From Dyella mobilis (GTDB lineage Bacteria; Pseudomonadota; Gammaproteobacteria; Xanthomonadales; Rhodanobacteraceae): a stretch of DNA of 64,000 bases. The notes below the pieces were generated by a model. It was not told where the DNA came from. It ran no database searches and saw only the letters and a list, made by a program, of their open reading frames with translations. The number at the start of each line of letters is the position of its first letter. Position 1 is the stretch's first letter. The position numbers and the translations under genes are program-made. Where the stretch lies: NCBI RefSeq assembly GCF_016904945.1, contig NZ_JADIKF010000040.1, positions 248,001 through 312,000 on the forward strand. The letters run 5' to 3'. Positions 24,134 through 33,398 of this stretch are shown piece by piece.

Positions 24134-27130
24134 ATGGACAAACGGTTGCTGCCCTGCATGCTGGCATTGGCGGTATTGAGCTGCGCCGCCGATCTACGGG
24201 CAGAAACCGACGCGGTGCCGTTGCGATGGAATGCCGAACGCTTCGGCAATCATCGCTATACGGTGCAAGTGGACAAACCTGCCGACGCCGTGCGCGTCAT
24301 CCTGCCCTGGCGGCGGCGCGATGCGCATCCCGATCAGGTTGCGACGATCGTGGTAGATCCCGACGGGCAAGTCGTTCGCAACGTGGCTCGCATGCACGTG
24401 GACGCCTCATCGGGAGAACTGGCATTCGAAGCACGAAAAGCCGGCGTGTATGCGATCTACTACCAGCCTTACATCACCACCGGCCACCCCAATTACCCGA
24501 CGGTAACCTACCGCGCGCCCACCCATGACGCCGACCCGAAATGGCTGCAATCCAGCGGCGCGTCGGATCCATCTCGTGAAGCAAAGCTGCCGATGGCAAA
24601 CGTGCTCGGCTACCAGGCGGTGGACGATTTCGACGCCTATACCGACATGGAGCGCATCGCCACACCCAATGAGCAACAGGCCTTGCTTGCCGCCAATGCT
24701 TCCGCGCCTTGGCTGTTGTTTCCGGAGACACGCGAGCATCCGATCCGCATGTTCGATCAGATTCCCGAGCGCTGGGCACAACGCGGTGCCGGTGGCAGCC
24801 TGACCGACGACGCCTTGCGCGGCGAGTATCTGAGTTTCCAGGTCGGCGCCTGGGCGGTTCGCGCAGCGATTCACGACGTGCACGTGACATTCGGCGATCT
24901 GCGCGGCCCGGATGGCGCCAGCATCCCTTCATCGGCCATGACCTGCTTCAATCTCGGCGGCATCGATTACGCGGGAAAGCCTTTCGATACTCGCCTCGAT
25001 ATTGCGCAGGGACGCGTGCAACCGCTGTGGATGGGCGTAGCTATTCCCGACAACGCGAAAGCCGGCGTCTATCGCGGCACCGTGACGCTTCAGGCCGATG
25101 GCGTACCCGCACAACAGATACCGCTGACCATTACGGTCGATGCAAAGGAAGCGGTCGCACACGGCGACGATGATCCGTTCAAGCTAACCCGCCTGCGCTG
25201 GCTCAATTCCACGCTGGCGCAGAACAACGACCTGGTGAAACCGTTTACCGCGGTCACCGTGCACGGGCCACAACTTGGCATCCTCGGGCGCGATATCCAA
25301 CTCGCGCCAAGCGGCCTGCCCGCACAGATCGACAGCCGCTTCGACGAACGCATGACGGGCTTTGCCAATACGCCCATGCCCTTGCTTGCCGGCCCGATCC
25401 AATTGCTGGTGCAGGATGCCCAAGGCACGCATGCACTGACGGCGCAAACGACGCCGGAAGTAAAGATCGATGGACCGGCCAAAGTGCACTGGCAGGTCGA
25501 CGGCAAGGCCGGCCCCCTGCAAGGCAACGTGCAGGCGAGCCTGGAAGCAGACGGCACGCTGATCTATTCCATTGCGCTGACCGCCGCCAAGGCGATATCG
25601 CTGGATGACATTCGCCTGGCAATTCCTCTAAGCAATCACGTGGCGCAATACGAGCTTGGCCTTGGCCGCACGGGCGATCATGCGCCTGCCGATTTCAGCT
25701 GGAAATGGAACGTGCAGAACAACCAGGATGGCGCCTGGATCGGCGCGGTCAACGGCGGACTGGAATTCCATTTGCGCGACGAGCACTACCGCCGCCCGTT
25801 GAACACCAACTTCTATCACGACCAGCCTTTGATCATGCCCAGTTCGTGGGACAACGGCGGCCATGGTGGCGTGACGATGAAACGCGTCGATACGCAATAC
25901 CGCATCGACGCATTCAGCGGCCCGCGCAACCTGGCGGCGGGACAGACGCTGCATTACGACATCGTCATGCGCGTCACGCCGTTCAAGACCATCCATCCGG
26001 CCGAGCATTTCGCCGAACGCTATTACCACGCCTACGCCGACCTGGACCAGATCAAGGCGCAAGGCGCCAATGTGGTGAACATCCATCACGCCACGCCGAT
26101 CAATCCGTGGATCAATTACCCCTTCCTCGAACCGGAAAAAATGCGTGCGTATATCGATGCTGCGCATCAGCGCGGCATGGAAGTAAAAATCTACGACACG
26201 ATCCGCGAACTGTCCGACCGCGCACCGGAATTGCCGATGCTGGAAAGCCTGGGGCACGAAGTCATCAGCGCCGGATCGGGCGGCGGCTTTTCCTGGTTGC
26301 AAGAACACCTGGACGGCGACTACATCGCCGCGTGGCACGTGCCGGAAAACCGCGATGCGGCGGTGATCGACGCCGGCCAAAGCCGCTGGCACAACTATTA
26401 CATCGAAGGGCTGGACTGGCTGGCGCGCAACATCGGCATCGACGGCCTTTATCTCGATGACGTGGCCTATGACCGCGTCACCATGAAGCGTGTGCGCAAG
26501 GTGCTGCAGGCGCGCCGGCCGCATCCGCTGATCGACCTGCACTCGGCCAGCCAGTTCGACGCGCGCGATGGCTATATCAACAGCGCCTTGCTGTACATGG
26601 AACTGTTCCCGTATATCGATCGCCTGTGGTTCGGCGAGGAATTCGATTACCAGCACACCTCGCCTGCCTACTGGCTCACCGAGATATCCGGCATTCCGTA
26701 TGGCCTGATGGGCGAGATGCTGCAAGGTGGCGGCAACCCGTGGCGCGGCATGGTGTTCGGCATGACCAACCGTTTGCCGTGGACAGGTGGCGATCCGCGC
26801 GAGTTGTGGAAGCAATGGGATGCCTTCGGCATCGAGCAGGCCGACATGATCGGCTGGTGGGTACACGATGCGCCGGTAAAGACCGGCCGCGACGACGTGC
26901 TTGCCACCAGCTACGTGCGCAAAGGCAAGACGATGATCGCGCTGGCGTCGTGGGCACCCGGCAAAACCACGGTGACGTTGCAGGTGGACTGGAAAGCGCT
27001 TGGCCTCAAGTCAGGCCAGGCAACGTTGGTCGCACCGGCCATCGCGGGCTTCCAGCCGGCGGCCACGTTCAAACCGGGTGACGCCATTCCAGTGGAACCG
27101 GGCAAGGGCTGGCTGCTGGTGCTGCAGTGA
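24134..27130 (+). CDS. Large secreted glycosidase-like protein (DUF6067-type)
   Basis: 998 residues from the ATG at 24134, which has GGAG upstream. Signal peptide at 1-23 (MDKRLLPCML to DLRA). Residues about 30-560 look like beta-sandwich modules, the rest like a TIM barrel: NVVNIHHATPINPWINYPF, the strand GIDGLYLDDVAYDRV with two candidate catalytic Asp, and LWFGEEFDY. I place it with glycoside hydrolase-like DUF6067 proteins related to GH-clan barrels; this is from memory of the family look and not proven. Substrate unknown. Followed by a strong terminator, it is a single-gene transcript. Confidence 0.65.
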   Translation: MDKRLLPCMLALAVLSCAADLRAETDAVPLRWNAERFGNHRYTVQVDKPADAVRVILPWRRRDAHPDQVATIVVDPDGQVVRNVARMHVDASSGELAFEARKAGVYAIYYQPYITTGHPNYPTVTYRAPTHDADPKWLQSSGASDPSREAKLPMANVLGYQAVDDFDAYTDMERIATPNEQQALLAANASAPWLLFPETREHPIRMFDQIPERWAQRGAGGSLTDDALRGEYLSFQVGAWAVRAAIHDVHVTFGDLRGPDGASIPSSAMTCFNLGGIDYAGKPFDTRLDIAQGRVQPLWMGVAIPDNAKAGVYRGTVTLQADGVPAQQIPLTITVDAKEAVAHGDDDPFKLTRLRWLNSTLAQNNDLVKPFTAVTVHGPQLGILGRDIQLAPSGLPAQIDSRFDERMTGFANTPMPLLAGPIQLLVQDAQGTHALTAQTTPEVKIDGPAKVHWQVDGKAGPLQGNVQASLEADGTLIYSIALTAAKAISLDDIRLAIPLSNHVAQYELGLGRTGDHAPADFSWKWNVQNNQDGAWIGAVNGGLEFHLRDEHYRRPLNTNFYHDQPLIMPSSWDNGGHGGVTMKRVDTQYRIDAFSGPRNLAAGQTLHYDIVMRVTPFKTIHPAEHFAERYYHAYADLDQIKAQGANVVNIHHATPINPWINYPFLEPEKMRAYIDAAHQRGMEVKIYDTIRELSDRAPELPMLESLGHEVISAGSGGGFSWLQEHLDGDYIAAWHVPENRDAAVIDAGQSRWHNYYIEGLDWLARNIGIDGLYLDDVAYDRVTMKRVRKVLQARRPHPLIDLHSASQFDARDGYINSALLYMELFPYIDRLWFGEEFDYQHTSPAYWLTEISGIPYGLMGEMLQGGGNPWRGMVFGMTNRLPWTGGDPRELWKQWDAFGIEQADMIGWWVHDAPVKTGRDDVLATSYVRKGKTMIALASWAPGKTTVTLQVDWKALGLKSGQATLVAPAIAGFQPAATFKPGDAIPVEPGKGWLLVLQ

Positions 27131-27134
27131 GCCG

Positions 27135-27163
27135 TTTGGGCGATTCTGAAGGAATCGCCCAAA
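27135..27163 (+). terminator. Terminator of the glycosidase-like gene
   Basis: A perfect 12-bp stem, TTTGGGCGATTC with GAATCGCCCAAA around a TGAAG loop, four bases after the stop codon. A short A/T-rich tail follows. Confidence 0.7.
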
Positions 27164-27350
27164 CATCAAGAGACATCCTTGTCATCCACGACTATCCCTC
27201 AATCACCACGCATCCATGCGTACGAGCTGCGCGGCGCTGCATTGTCTAAGACGCTTGGCAAAGACCAGCCCCTACGATGACGCCACGCACTTGCAGAAAA
27301 TCAGCGTCTGTGGGCCTGACAAAAACTCATCGAACCACGCGAAAATCCAT

Positions 27351-27827
27351 TCAAACACCTAGATCCAAGGCCAGGAATTGCGTACCCGGAAGCGGGTTGT
27401 ATACGTAGGCATCCACCGGCTTGAATCCGAGCGAGGCATAGAGCTTCTGCGCCGTGGCCATCGACGCCAGGGTGTCGAGGCAGATGCGCGAATAACCCGC
27501 CGCCGTCGCTTCTTCGCACAGATGCTGCACCAGCCGTCGACCTAATGATTCACCGCGCGCCTGGGGCCGCACATAGAGGCGCTTCATCTCGCAAACACGG
27601 TCGTCGATGCCGCGCATGGCAATGCAACCCACGGCTACCTCGCCATGCCACGCGAGCAGCAGGCGCCCGCGCGGAGCGGCATATTTTCCGGGCAAGCCAG
27701 CCACTTCGTCGTCGAAACCCTGAAACGCCAGGTCAACACCGAGGCCCTCTGCGTACTCGCTGAAAAGCGTGCGTACTTCGTCTGCATCCCGCGGAAATTC
27801 CGCGAGACGGATGTCTGCTGTAGTCAT
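27351..27827 (-). CDS. GNAT-family N-acetyltransferase
   Basis: 158 residues from the ATG at 27827; an upstream GTG-type start at 27878 would add 17 residues with no family match. The acetyl-CoA site is visible as RLYVRPQARGESLGRRLVQHL near residues 82-102 (R-x-x-x-x-LG form), followed by YSRICLDTLASMATAQKLYASLGF, the motif B region typical of small-molecule acetyltransferases. Substrate unknown. No clear ribosome site at either start. Divergent to the MarR gene with a 141-base gap. Confidence 0.85.
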   Translation of the reverse strand: MTTADIRLAEFPRDADEVRTLFSEYAEGLGVDLAFQGFDDEVAGLPGKYAAPRGRLLLAWHGEVAVGCIAMRGIDDRVCEMKRLYVRPQARGESLGRRLVQHLCEEATAAGYSRICLDTLASMATAQKLYASLGFKPVDAYVYNPLPGTQFLALDLGV

Positions 27828-27931
27828 GAGAATCCATGCGGTCAATGGGGAAACCGTCGATCCAAGACTTTCTACCACGCCACGTGGACGCTCATCCCCT
27901 GCCAGACGGCACCGTCAACTTAACAGTCTAA

Positions 27932-27939
27932 CTTGCAAG
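27932..27939. promoter_or_regulatory. Possible operator before the MarR gene
   Basis: CTTGCAAG is a perfect 8-bp palindrome inside an imperfect TAACTTGCAAGATAA, 30 bases before the MarR start. It recalls the ACTTGC/GCAAGT half-sites of the HxlR boxes 6.5 kb away. Autoregulation by MarR at this spot is a guess. Confidence 0.3.
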
Positions 27940-27968
27940 ATAAACTTCCAATATGTAGGATGCGCGGC

Positions 27969-28403
27969 ATGACCAAATCCTCCGCCCAGCTGGAAGCCGC
28001 CGTCACCGACCTCACCGCTGCCGTCGGCCAGCTCTTGCGCAGGGTGCGCTCCAAGGCCGACCCCAGCGAGCTCAACCTGTCCCAGCTCAGCGTGCTGTCC
28101 CGGCTCGATCTGGAAGGCGCCATGACCACCGCGGATCTGGCTCGCGCCGAATCCATGAAGCCGCAGTCGATGGGTACGGTGCTCGCCGGCCTGGAACAGG
28201 AAGGCCTGGTGCATCGCCAACCGCATCCCACCGACGGGCGCCAGATTCTGTTTGCGTTGACCAGCGCGGGTACCGAAGTAAGACGAAAGCGCGGCATCGC
28301 CAAGCGCGAATGGCTGCTGTCCGCCATGGCGACGTTGGAGCCGGCGGAACTGCAAACCGTCATGGCGGCCATTCCTTTGATCAAGCGCCTGAGCGAGTCG
28401 TGA
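27969..28403 (+). CDS. MarR-family transcriptional regulator
   Basis: 144 residues. The ATG at 27969 has AGGA eight bases upstream and is preferred over the in-frame ATG at 27960. The winged helix is visible as LNLSQLSVLSRLDLEG, MTTADLARAESMKPQSM and the wing HPTDGRQILFALTSAG. MarR dimers usually repress a neighbouring operon until a phenolic or other ligand binds. Here the likely target is the small membrane protein and MFS transporter genes immediately downstream on the same strand. Confidence 0.9.
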   Translation: MTKSSAQLEAAVTDLTAAVGQLLRRVRSKADPSELNLSQLSVLSRLDLEGAMTTADLARAESMKPQSMGTVLAGLEQEGLVHRQPHPTDGRQILFALTSAGTEVRRKRGIAKREWLLSAMATLEPAELQTVMAAIPLIKRLSES

Positions 28404-28452
28404 TCTCTCGTCTCGCCCATCCGCAGTGCTCCATCGAAGAGGAACAACGACC

Positions 28453-28779
28453 ATGATCGACTGGCTTCACGACCTAGCCTATTTCTTCGGCGGCGCGTTT
28501 CTCGCCAATGCCGTGCCTCACGTCGTCAGCGGCATGATGGGGCGCGCCTTCCAGACACCGTTTGCGCATCCGCCCGGCGAAGGCTTGTCCTCTTCGACGG
28601 TAAACGTGTGCTGGGGCTTCGCCAATTTGCTCGCGGCGTATCTGCTGATCGTGCACGTCGGGCAATTCGATGGGCATGCTGCCGAACCGGTGACGGCGCT
28701 CGGCCTGGGCGCATTCCTGCTCAGCCTGCTGACTGCCAAGCGCTTTGGCCGCTTTCATGGCGGCAATCTCTCGTCATGA
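28453..28779 (+). CDS. Hypothetical small membrane protein
   Basis: 108 residues from the ATG at 28453, preceded by GAGGAA. Hydrophobic segments near 9-27 (YFFGGAFLANAVPHVV), 48-67 (VCWGFANLLAAYLLIVHV) and 77-95 (ALGLGAFLLSLLT). It contains HVVSGMMGRAFQTPFAHPPG, which is conserved-looking but not a motif I can name. The stop overlaps the start of the MFS gene as ATGA, so it is translated with the transporter under MarR control. Confidence 0.75.
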   Translation: MIDWLHDLAYFFGGAFLANAVPHVVSGMMGRAFQTPFAHPPGEGLSSSTVNVCWGFANLLAAYLLIVHVGQFDGHAAEPVTALGLGAFLLSLLTAKRFGRFHGGNLSS

Positions 28780-30197
28780 GTTCTGAAGCGGACGAACTTC
28801 ATCCGTCGATCTGGAAGATCACTTCCGTCGCGATCCTGGGTTCGTTTCTGGCGCAGCTCGATGCGACCATCGCCAACGTTTCGCTTTCCAGCCTGGCAAC
28901 CGAGTTGCACACCGGGCTGTCGACCATCCAATGGGTCACCAGCGGCTATCTGCTGGCATTGACGCTGGCGTTGCCGCTGAGCGGCTGGCTGGTGGATCGC
29001 ATGGGCGCCAAGGCGGTGTATCTGTGGTGCTTCGTGACGTTTACGCTTTCTTCGGCCCTGTGCGGCCTGGCCTGGTCGGCACCGTCCCTGATCGCGTTTC
29101 GCGTTCTGCAAGGCATCAGCGGCGGACTGCTGGCGCCGATGGCGCAGATGACCATGGCACGCGCTGCCGGCAAACACATGGCTCGCGTCGTGGGCTACGC
29201 CGCGGTACCGGTGTTGCTGGCACCCATTCTCGGCCCGGTGGTTGCCGGCCTGATTCTGCAATACGCATCGTGGCGTTGGCTGTTCCTGGTGAATGTTCCA
29301 TTCGGGGTGCTCGGGCTGGTTCTCGCCATGGCTTTTTTACCCGACGATCGCCAGGAGATCCGTCCGCGCCAATTGGACTGGCAAGGGCTGGCATTGTTGT
29401 CACCCGGCCTGGCCATTCTGTTGTATGGATCCGATCGCCTGAGCGAGGCTCCCGGACAAGCAGCGCTGCTGATCTCTTTCGCACTGCTCGCAACCTTTCT
29501 GTGGAAGGCCCGTCGCAAGGGCGAGCGCGCCTTGATCGATCTACGACTGTTCCAGGGCAAGGTCTTCTCCGCGGCGGCCATCACCCAGTTCCTGTCCAAT
29601 GGCGCCCTCTTCGCCGGGCAGATGCTGATACCGATCTACCTGATCCGCGACTGCGGCCACAGCCCTGCCGAAATGGGCTGGCTGCTGGCGCCGATGGGGC
29701 TGGGGATGCTGTGCACCTATCCATCGATGGGAGCACTGACCAAGCATTGGGGCATTCGCAACGTCTCCGCCGGCGGCGCGCTGCTTGCATTGCTCGGCAC
29801 CCTGCCCCTTCTTTACATGGCCGATCACGCGCTGAGCATCGCGATGCTTACCGTGGCGCTGTTCATTCGCGGTGCGGGACAAAGCGCCGTCGGTATTCCA
29901 TCCATGTCCGCCGCCTACGCATCGGTCGAACGACAAGCGTTGCCCATGGCCACCACGTCGCTCAATATCGTGCAGCGCCTGGGCGGCCCGATGTTCACCA
30001 CGCTCTGTGCGAGCTTTCTTGGCTGGCAGTTGGCCACGCGGCAACCCCATCCAGGTTCGGCAACGCCGTACGCCCTGGCTTTTCTTTTGCTCTGCGTCTT
30101 GCACGGCGCCACTGCCGTGATGGCCTGGCGGCTTCCCCGTTCCATGGCAGAGGTGCTGGCGCGGCGCCCCGCGGACACAGGTGCAAATGCTCGGTAA
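28776..30197 (+). CDS. DHA2-family MFS drug exporter
   Basis: 473 residues from the ATG at 28776 with about 14 membrane helices. SFLAQLDATIANVSLSSLA matches the DHA2 start helix motif and SGWLVDRMGAKAVY the loop motif. A proton-coupled exporter of small organic compounds, probably antibiotics or their relatives. Coupled to the small membrane protein by a 4-base overlap, and in line with the MarR gene, so the three form one operon with induction by substrate as the likely control. Confidence 0.92.
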   Translation: MSSEADELHPSIWKITSVAILGSFLAQLDATIANVSLSSLATELHTGLSTIQWVTSGYLLALTLALPLSGWLVDRMGAKAVYLWCFVTFTLSSALCGLAWSAPSLIAFRVLQGISGGLLAPMAQMTMARAAGKHMARVVGYAAVPVLLAPILGPVVAGLILQYASWRWLFLVNVPFGVLGLVLAMAFLPDDRQEIRPRQLDWQGLALLSPGLAILLYGSDRLSEAPGQAALLISFALLATFLWKARRKGERALIDLRLFQGKVFSAAAITQFLSNGALFAGQMLIPIYLIRDCGHSPAEMGWLLAPMGLGMLCTYPSMGALTKHWGIRNVSAGGALLALLGTLPLLYMADHALSIAMLTVALFIRGAGQSAVGIPSMSAAYASVERQALPMATTSLNIVQRLGGPMFTTLCASFLGWQLATRQPHPGSATPYALAFLLLCVLHGATAVMAWRLPRSMAEVLARRPADTGANAR

Positions 30198-30256
30198 AAA
30201 AACCGCAGTGCGGTCCCTGGTAACCTAATCGCATCTCTGCCGCGGACACGATCGCC

Positions 30257-31378
30257 ATGCCGTATGAGCAACCCACCGTTCAATCGGCCGTGGTGATTGC
30301 CATGCATCTGGTCGACATCGCCGACGCCATCGACCTGGCCAACGTCGAAACGCTCTGGGCCGAACAGAGTCGCCCCGCCAGCGTGCGCAGCAAGCTCAGC
30401 AGCACGCCGCCGAAAGCCGTTGCCTTCGGCGTGCCGCCGGTACGCTTGACGCTCGACGACCTGGACCTCCCGCTGATGGGGCAAACTTATCGCGCCAGCG
30501 TCGCGGTTCGCCTGTACGACTTCGGGGCGGCGGCCTTTGCGGTACAGGTGCCGGTGACGTCGTGCCGCTGGGAGTCTTACGCGCAGTTGGCAAACGCGGT
30601 GGATGCCGCGTTGGGTCCGGGTGCGGACAGTCCGGTGTGGAACCAGTTGCTGGAGCACGTACGCAGCGTGCTGATGCCGGCCCTGACCCGCCCCAGTCCG
30701 GCCTCGCTGCACGAAGACTATCTGCTGGGCATCGTGCGCGCCTTCGACGAATCCATCCCCGCCGCCACCATGCACGAGCGGATTGACCTGATTCCCCTGC
30801 TTTCCGGCGAGCAACGCCCGCTATCGGAGCAATCGCGCAGAGACATCTTGCAGCAGCGCTTTTCCTACTATGCGGACGATCTGGTCGTACTGACCTGGGA
30901 CCGCGCCTTCATCTACGAGCCGCGCGGCGACTCGGATGTCGCAGACATCCTGGAAGTCGCCAACGCCCAGTTGCTGGAAATGCGCTACTACGATGAACTG
31001 CTCGACGCCGAACTGCCGCGCATGTACGACATGGTGGAAGCGGCCCACCACGCCGGCAATCCGCTGGCGGCACGCCATTTCGCCGACCTTGCCCGCAAGC
31101 TGTACACCCTGGTGGCGGAAGTGACTGAAATCACCGAAAAGGTGGACAACGCCCTGCAGGTTACCGAAGACGTGTACCTCGCCCGCGTCTACGCCTCGGC
31201 CCTGGACCTGTTTCGCGTCCGTCACGTCAGCGACGCGGTGGATCGCAAGCTGTCGATCATTCGCGATACGTACGCCGCGCTTTACGAGGAGGCTTCCGGC
31301 AAGCGCGGGGAATTGCTGGAGGTGGCGATTATCGCCCTTATCGTGGTCGAAATCGTCATTGCAGCATTCAGGCTCTGA
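30257..31378 (+). CDS. RMD1/YagE (DUF155)-like membrane-anchored protein
   Basis: 373 residues. The N-terminal half contains the strand-rich segment YRASVAVRLYDFGAAAFAVQ. The C-terminal half is helical (residues about 200-350: FSYYADDLVVLTWDRAFIYEP, TEITEKVDNALQVTEDVYLARVYASA) and ends in one membrane helix, LLEVAIIALIVVEIVIAAF. The order of strand domain, long helical part and C-terminal anchor resembles DUF155/RMD1 proteins, but the match is only by general appearance. Function unknown. Stands alone between the MFS gene and a hydrolase gene. Confidence 0.55.
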   Translation: MPYEQPTVQSAVVIAMHLVDIADAIDLANVETLWAEQSRPASVRSKLSSTPPKAVAFGVPPVRLTLDDLDLPLMGQTYRASVAVRLYDFGAAAFAVQVPVTSCRWESYAQLANAVDAALGPGADSPVWNQLLEHVRSVLMPALTRPSPASLHEDYLLGIVRAFDESIPAATMHERIDLIPLLSGEQRPLSEQSRRDILQQRFSYYADDLVVLTWDRAFIYEPRGDSDVADILEVANAQLLEMRYYDELLDAELPRMYDMVEAAHHAGNPLAARHFADLARKLYTLVAEVTEITEKVDNALQVTEDVYLARVYASALDLFRVRHVSDAVDRKLSIIRDTYAALYEEASGKRGELLEVAIIALIVVEIVIAAFRL

Positions 31379-31440
31379 CGGCAGGATATGCCGGATGGCA
31401 TTCGATCAGGCAGCGCTGTCGCAAACACACCGGGGAATTC

Positions 31441-32202
31441 ATGCGGCCATTCATTGGCATCACCATCGCGCTTCTGCTGGCCGTCCTTGCAGAAAGCGCT
31501 TTCGCACTGCCGCGCCAGTCTTTCACCGTGCGGACACACGATGCCAACGTCACCGTCGATTGCTTTGCGCCATGCGCGGACACGACACATCCGGCGGTAC
31601 TCATCCTGAGCGGCAGCAAAGGATTTGGCGCACCCGCTTACGACGAAATCGGAAAGACGTTTCGCCATGCCGGCCTGAATGCCTATCTCGTGCACTTTCT
31701 TACGCAAACCGACCTGAGCGCCATCGACAGCGCGGGCAGTTCCGCTGCACGCGAGAAATACTACGCGAGCCGCCAGACGCAATGGATCGCGGACGTCAAA
31801 AGCGTGCTTGCTTACTTCAACAACCGCCCGGGTGCGCCGGGCAAGGCCGGCATGCTCGGCATATCGCTGGGTGCGGAAATCGCTTTGGCGACGTCAGCCA
31901 ATGACGCGGATATCGGCGCACTGGTCATTGTCGACGGCAATTTCCCGGACGGTTATTCGCAACCGGTGCACTCGCTGCCACCCTTGCTCTTGATCTGGGG
32001 TGGTGCCGACCGGACCTTTCCGCTTCCCGTGGGGCTGGGTCTGCAAAAACTGGCGCGACAGCTAGGCCAGGACCCGGATCTCGAAATCTACAAAGGCGGC
32101 GCGCACGCCTTTTTCCTGAAGCCGATGCCGCAGGCACGCGCCGCCCATTGGAGCACCGCCAACTTCCTGGTCTCGCAGTTATCTGCAAGCGGCAAGCCGT
32201 AA
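31441..32202 (+). CDS. Secreted dienelactone-hydrolase-like alpha/beta hydrolase
   Basis: 253 residues with a signal peptide (1-22, ending SAFA). The nucleophile elbow is GISLGAE, with Ser near residue 142 instead of the Cys found in true dienelactone hydrolases; the acid is in WGGADRTFP and the histidine in GGAHAFF. An esterase in the periplasm is expected. Three Cys-free repeats absent; two Cys (DCFAPCAD) may pair near the N terminus. Convergent with the ATP-grasp gene. Confidence 0.88.
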   Translation: MRPFIGITIALLLAVLAESAFALPRQSFTVRTHDANVTVDCFAPCADTTHPAVLILSGSKGFGAPAYDEIGKTFRHAGLNAYLVHFLTQTDLSAIDSAGSSAAREKYYASRQTQWIADVKSVLAYFNNRPGAPGKAGMLGISLGAEIALATSANDADIGALVIVDGNFPDGYSQPVHSLPPLLLIWGGADRTFPLPVGLGLQKLARQLGQDPDLEIYKGGAHAFFLKPMPQARAAHWSTANFLVSQLSASGKP

Positions 32203-32240
32203 ACAACGGCGTCAGTGAGATACCCGCGTGGCGCAACGCG

Positions 32241-33338
32241 CTATTCGACGGAGAACAGCGGCTCGTCCTTCTGGCTCGGCTTGCCGACCCGCTCCTTCAG
32301 CGCCGCACACGCGTCGGACGCGCGGAACTGCTGCATGGTGACTGCTTTCAGCCCGCCGCTCGCACCATCCGTTCGGCCGCTGATCAGCAATGCTGTCATG
32401 GCCTGAAGAATCGGCAAGCTCGGCACCATTTCTTCAACGAACAAGAACTGGCCAGCCTGGTTCACTTCCAGGAAGTGGTAGTGGCCGTCGCGATCGACAG
32501 CCAGATCGATGCAACCGAACACCAGGCCAAGCTCCTGCATCAGTGCACGCAACTTGGATTCGACGGCCGCGGGCAAGGCAATGGCTTCTGCTTGCATGTC
32601 GACCTGATCGGTGTGGATCCGCCAATCGACGTAACCGCCGGCTGCACGCTTGCGCAGGCTCATGGCGGACAGGTGCTCGCCCACGACGGTGACACGCACG
32701 TCGAAAGCCTTCTCAATATAACGCTGATAGATGCCGGGGCAGACAGCGATGGAATCGGCCGGAAGCTCGCTGTGCTGATCGAGCAAAGCCACGCCCACCG
32801 AGTGCTGCTCGCCGCTCTCACGATCCATCCATTGATGCATCATGAAGCTCTTGAAAATGATCCGCCCCCACTTCTTCCGCAATGCATCGACCTGCTCGGC
32901 ATCGGTGGTCACCACGGTATCGGGAAAAGAAATACCCAGGCGCCGGCACGCACTCAACTGCACCAGCTTGTATTCCGCACGAATGGATTCGGGCAGGCGA
33001 TTGACCCACAAAGCGTCGCCGTACGCTCCGGCAAGACTGAAGACGTTGCGTTGAAACAATTTCCATTCCAGGCGTGCGAAGGCTTCATCGGCCTCCGCGC
33101 ACGTGGGGTCCGGCTCTTGGATACGCCGATTCCACACGGCGCTTACGCCTTCGGATCCGATCATGGAATCCGACAGATGCTCGCTCTCGCCATCCAGGTG
33201 GAACGCATAGTGCACGCCCGGCTTAGCCAGCAACGATGGTGTCAGCACCGGCGCAACGCCTTGTTGTTGCAACGCCCAAGCGACGGCGCATGCGTGAGGG
33301 TCGGTATCTGGTGCGAGGATCAGCACACTTTGCTGCAT
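32241..33338 (-). CDS. MvdC/MvdD-type ATP-grasp ligase, graspetide (omega-ester peptide) biosynthesis
   Basis: 365 residues from the ATG at 33338, which has GGAG nine bases before it. VWNRRI (69-74) is the WxRR signature of MvdD-like enzymes. ATP-grasp features: KSFMM with Lys163, IEKAFDVRVTVVG (208-220), Asp278 in CIDLAVDRDG and FLEVNQAGQF with Glu291 and Asn293 as metal ligands. Such enzymes form ester or amide bonds between Asp/Glu and Thr/Ser/Lys side chains of a precursor peptide. A 52-codon candidate precursor lies 60 bases upstream, separated by a hairpin with a T-rich tail. No transporter or acetyltransferase gene is adjacent. Confidence 0.85.
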   Translation of the reverse strand: MQQSVLILAPDTDPHACAVAWALQQQGVAPVLTPSLLAKPGVHYAFHLDGESEHLSDSMIGSEGVSAVWNRRIQEPDPTCAEADEAFARLEWKLFQRNVFSLAGAYGDALWVNRLPESIRAEYKLVQLSACRRLGISFPDTVVTTDAEQVDALRKKWGRIIFKSFMMHQWMDRESGEQHSVGVALLDQHSELPADSIAVCPGIYQRYIEKAFDVRVTVVGEHLSAMSLRKRAAGGYVDWRIHTDQVDMQAEAIALPAAVESKLRALMQELGLVFGCIDLAVDRDGHYHFLEVNQAGQFLFVEEMVPSLPILQAMTALLISGRTDGASGGLKAVTMQQFRASDACAALKERVGKPSQKDEPLFSVE

Positions 33339-33353
33339 GGAAAACTCCATCCG

Positions 33354-33384
33354 TAAATAAAACACGCCCCGCATGAGCGGGGCG
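33354..33384 (-). terminator. Hairpin with T-rich tail between precursor and ATP-grasp gene
   Basis: CGCCCCGC (33365-33372) pairs with GCGGGGCG (33377-33384) around a four-base loop; read leftward it is followed by TGTTTTATTT. This is an intrinsic-terminator shape placed between a precursor gene and its enzyme gene, where partial read-through would give more precursor than enzyme. Confidence 0.65.
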
Positions 33385-33398
33385 CGTCTTTCAACCGA

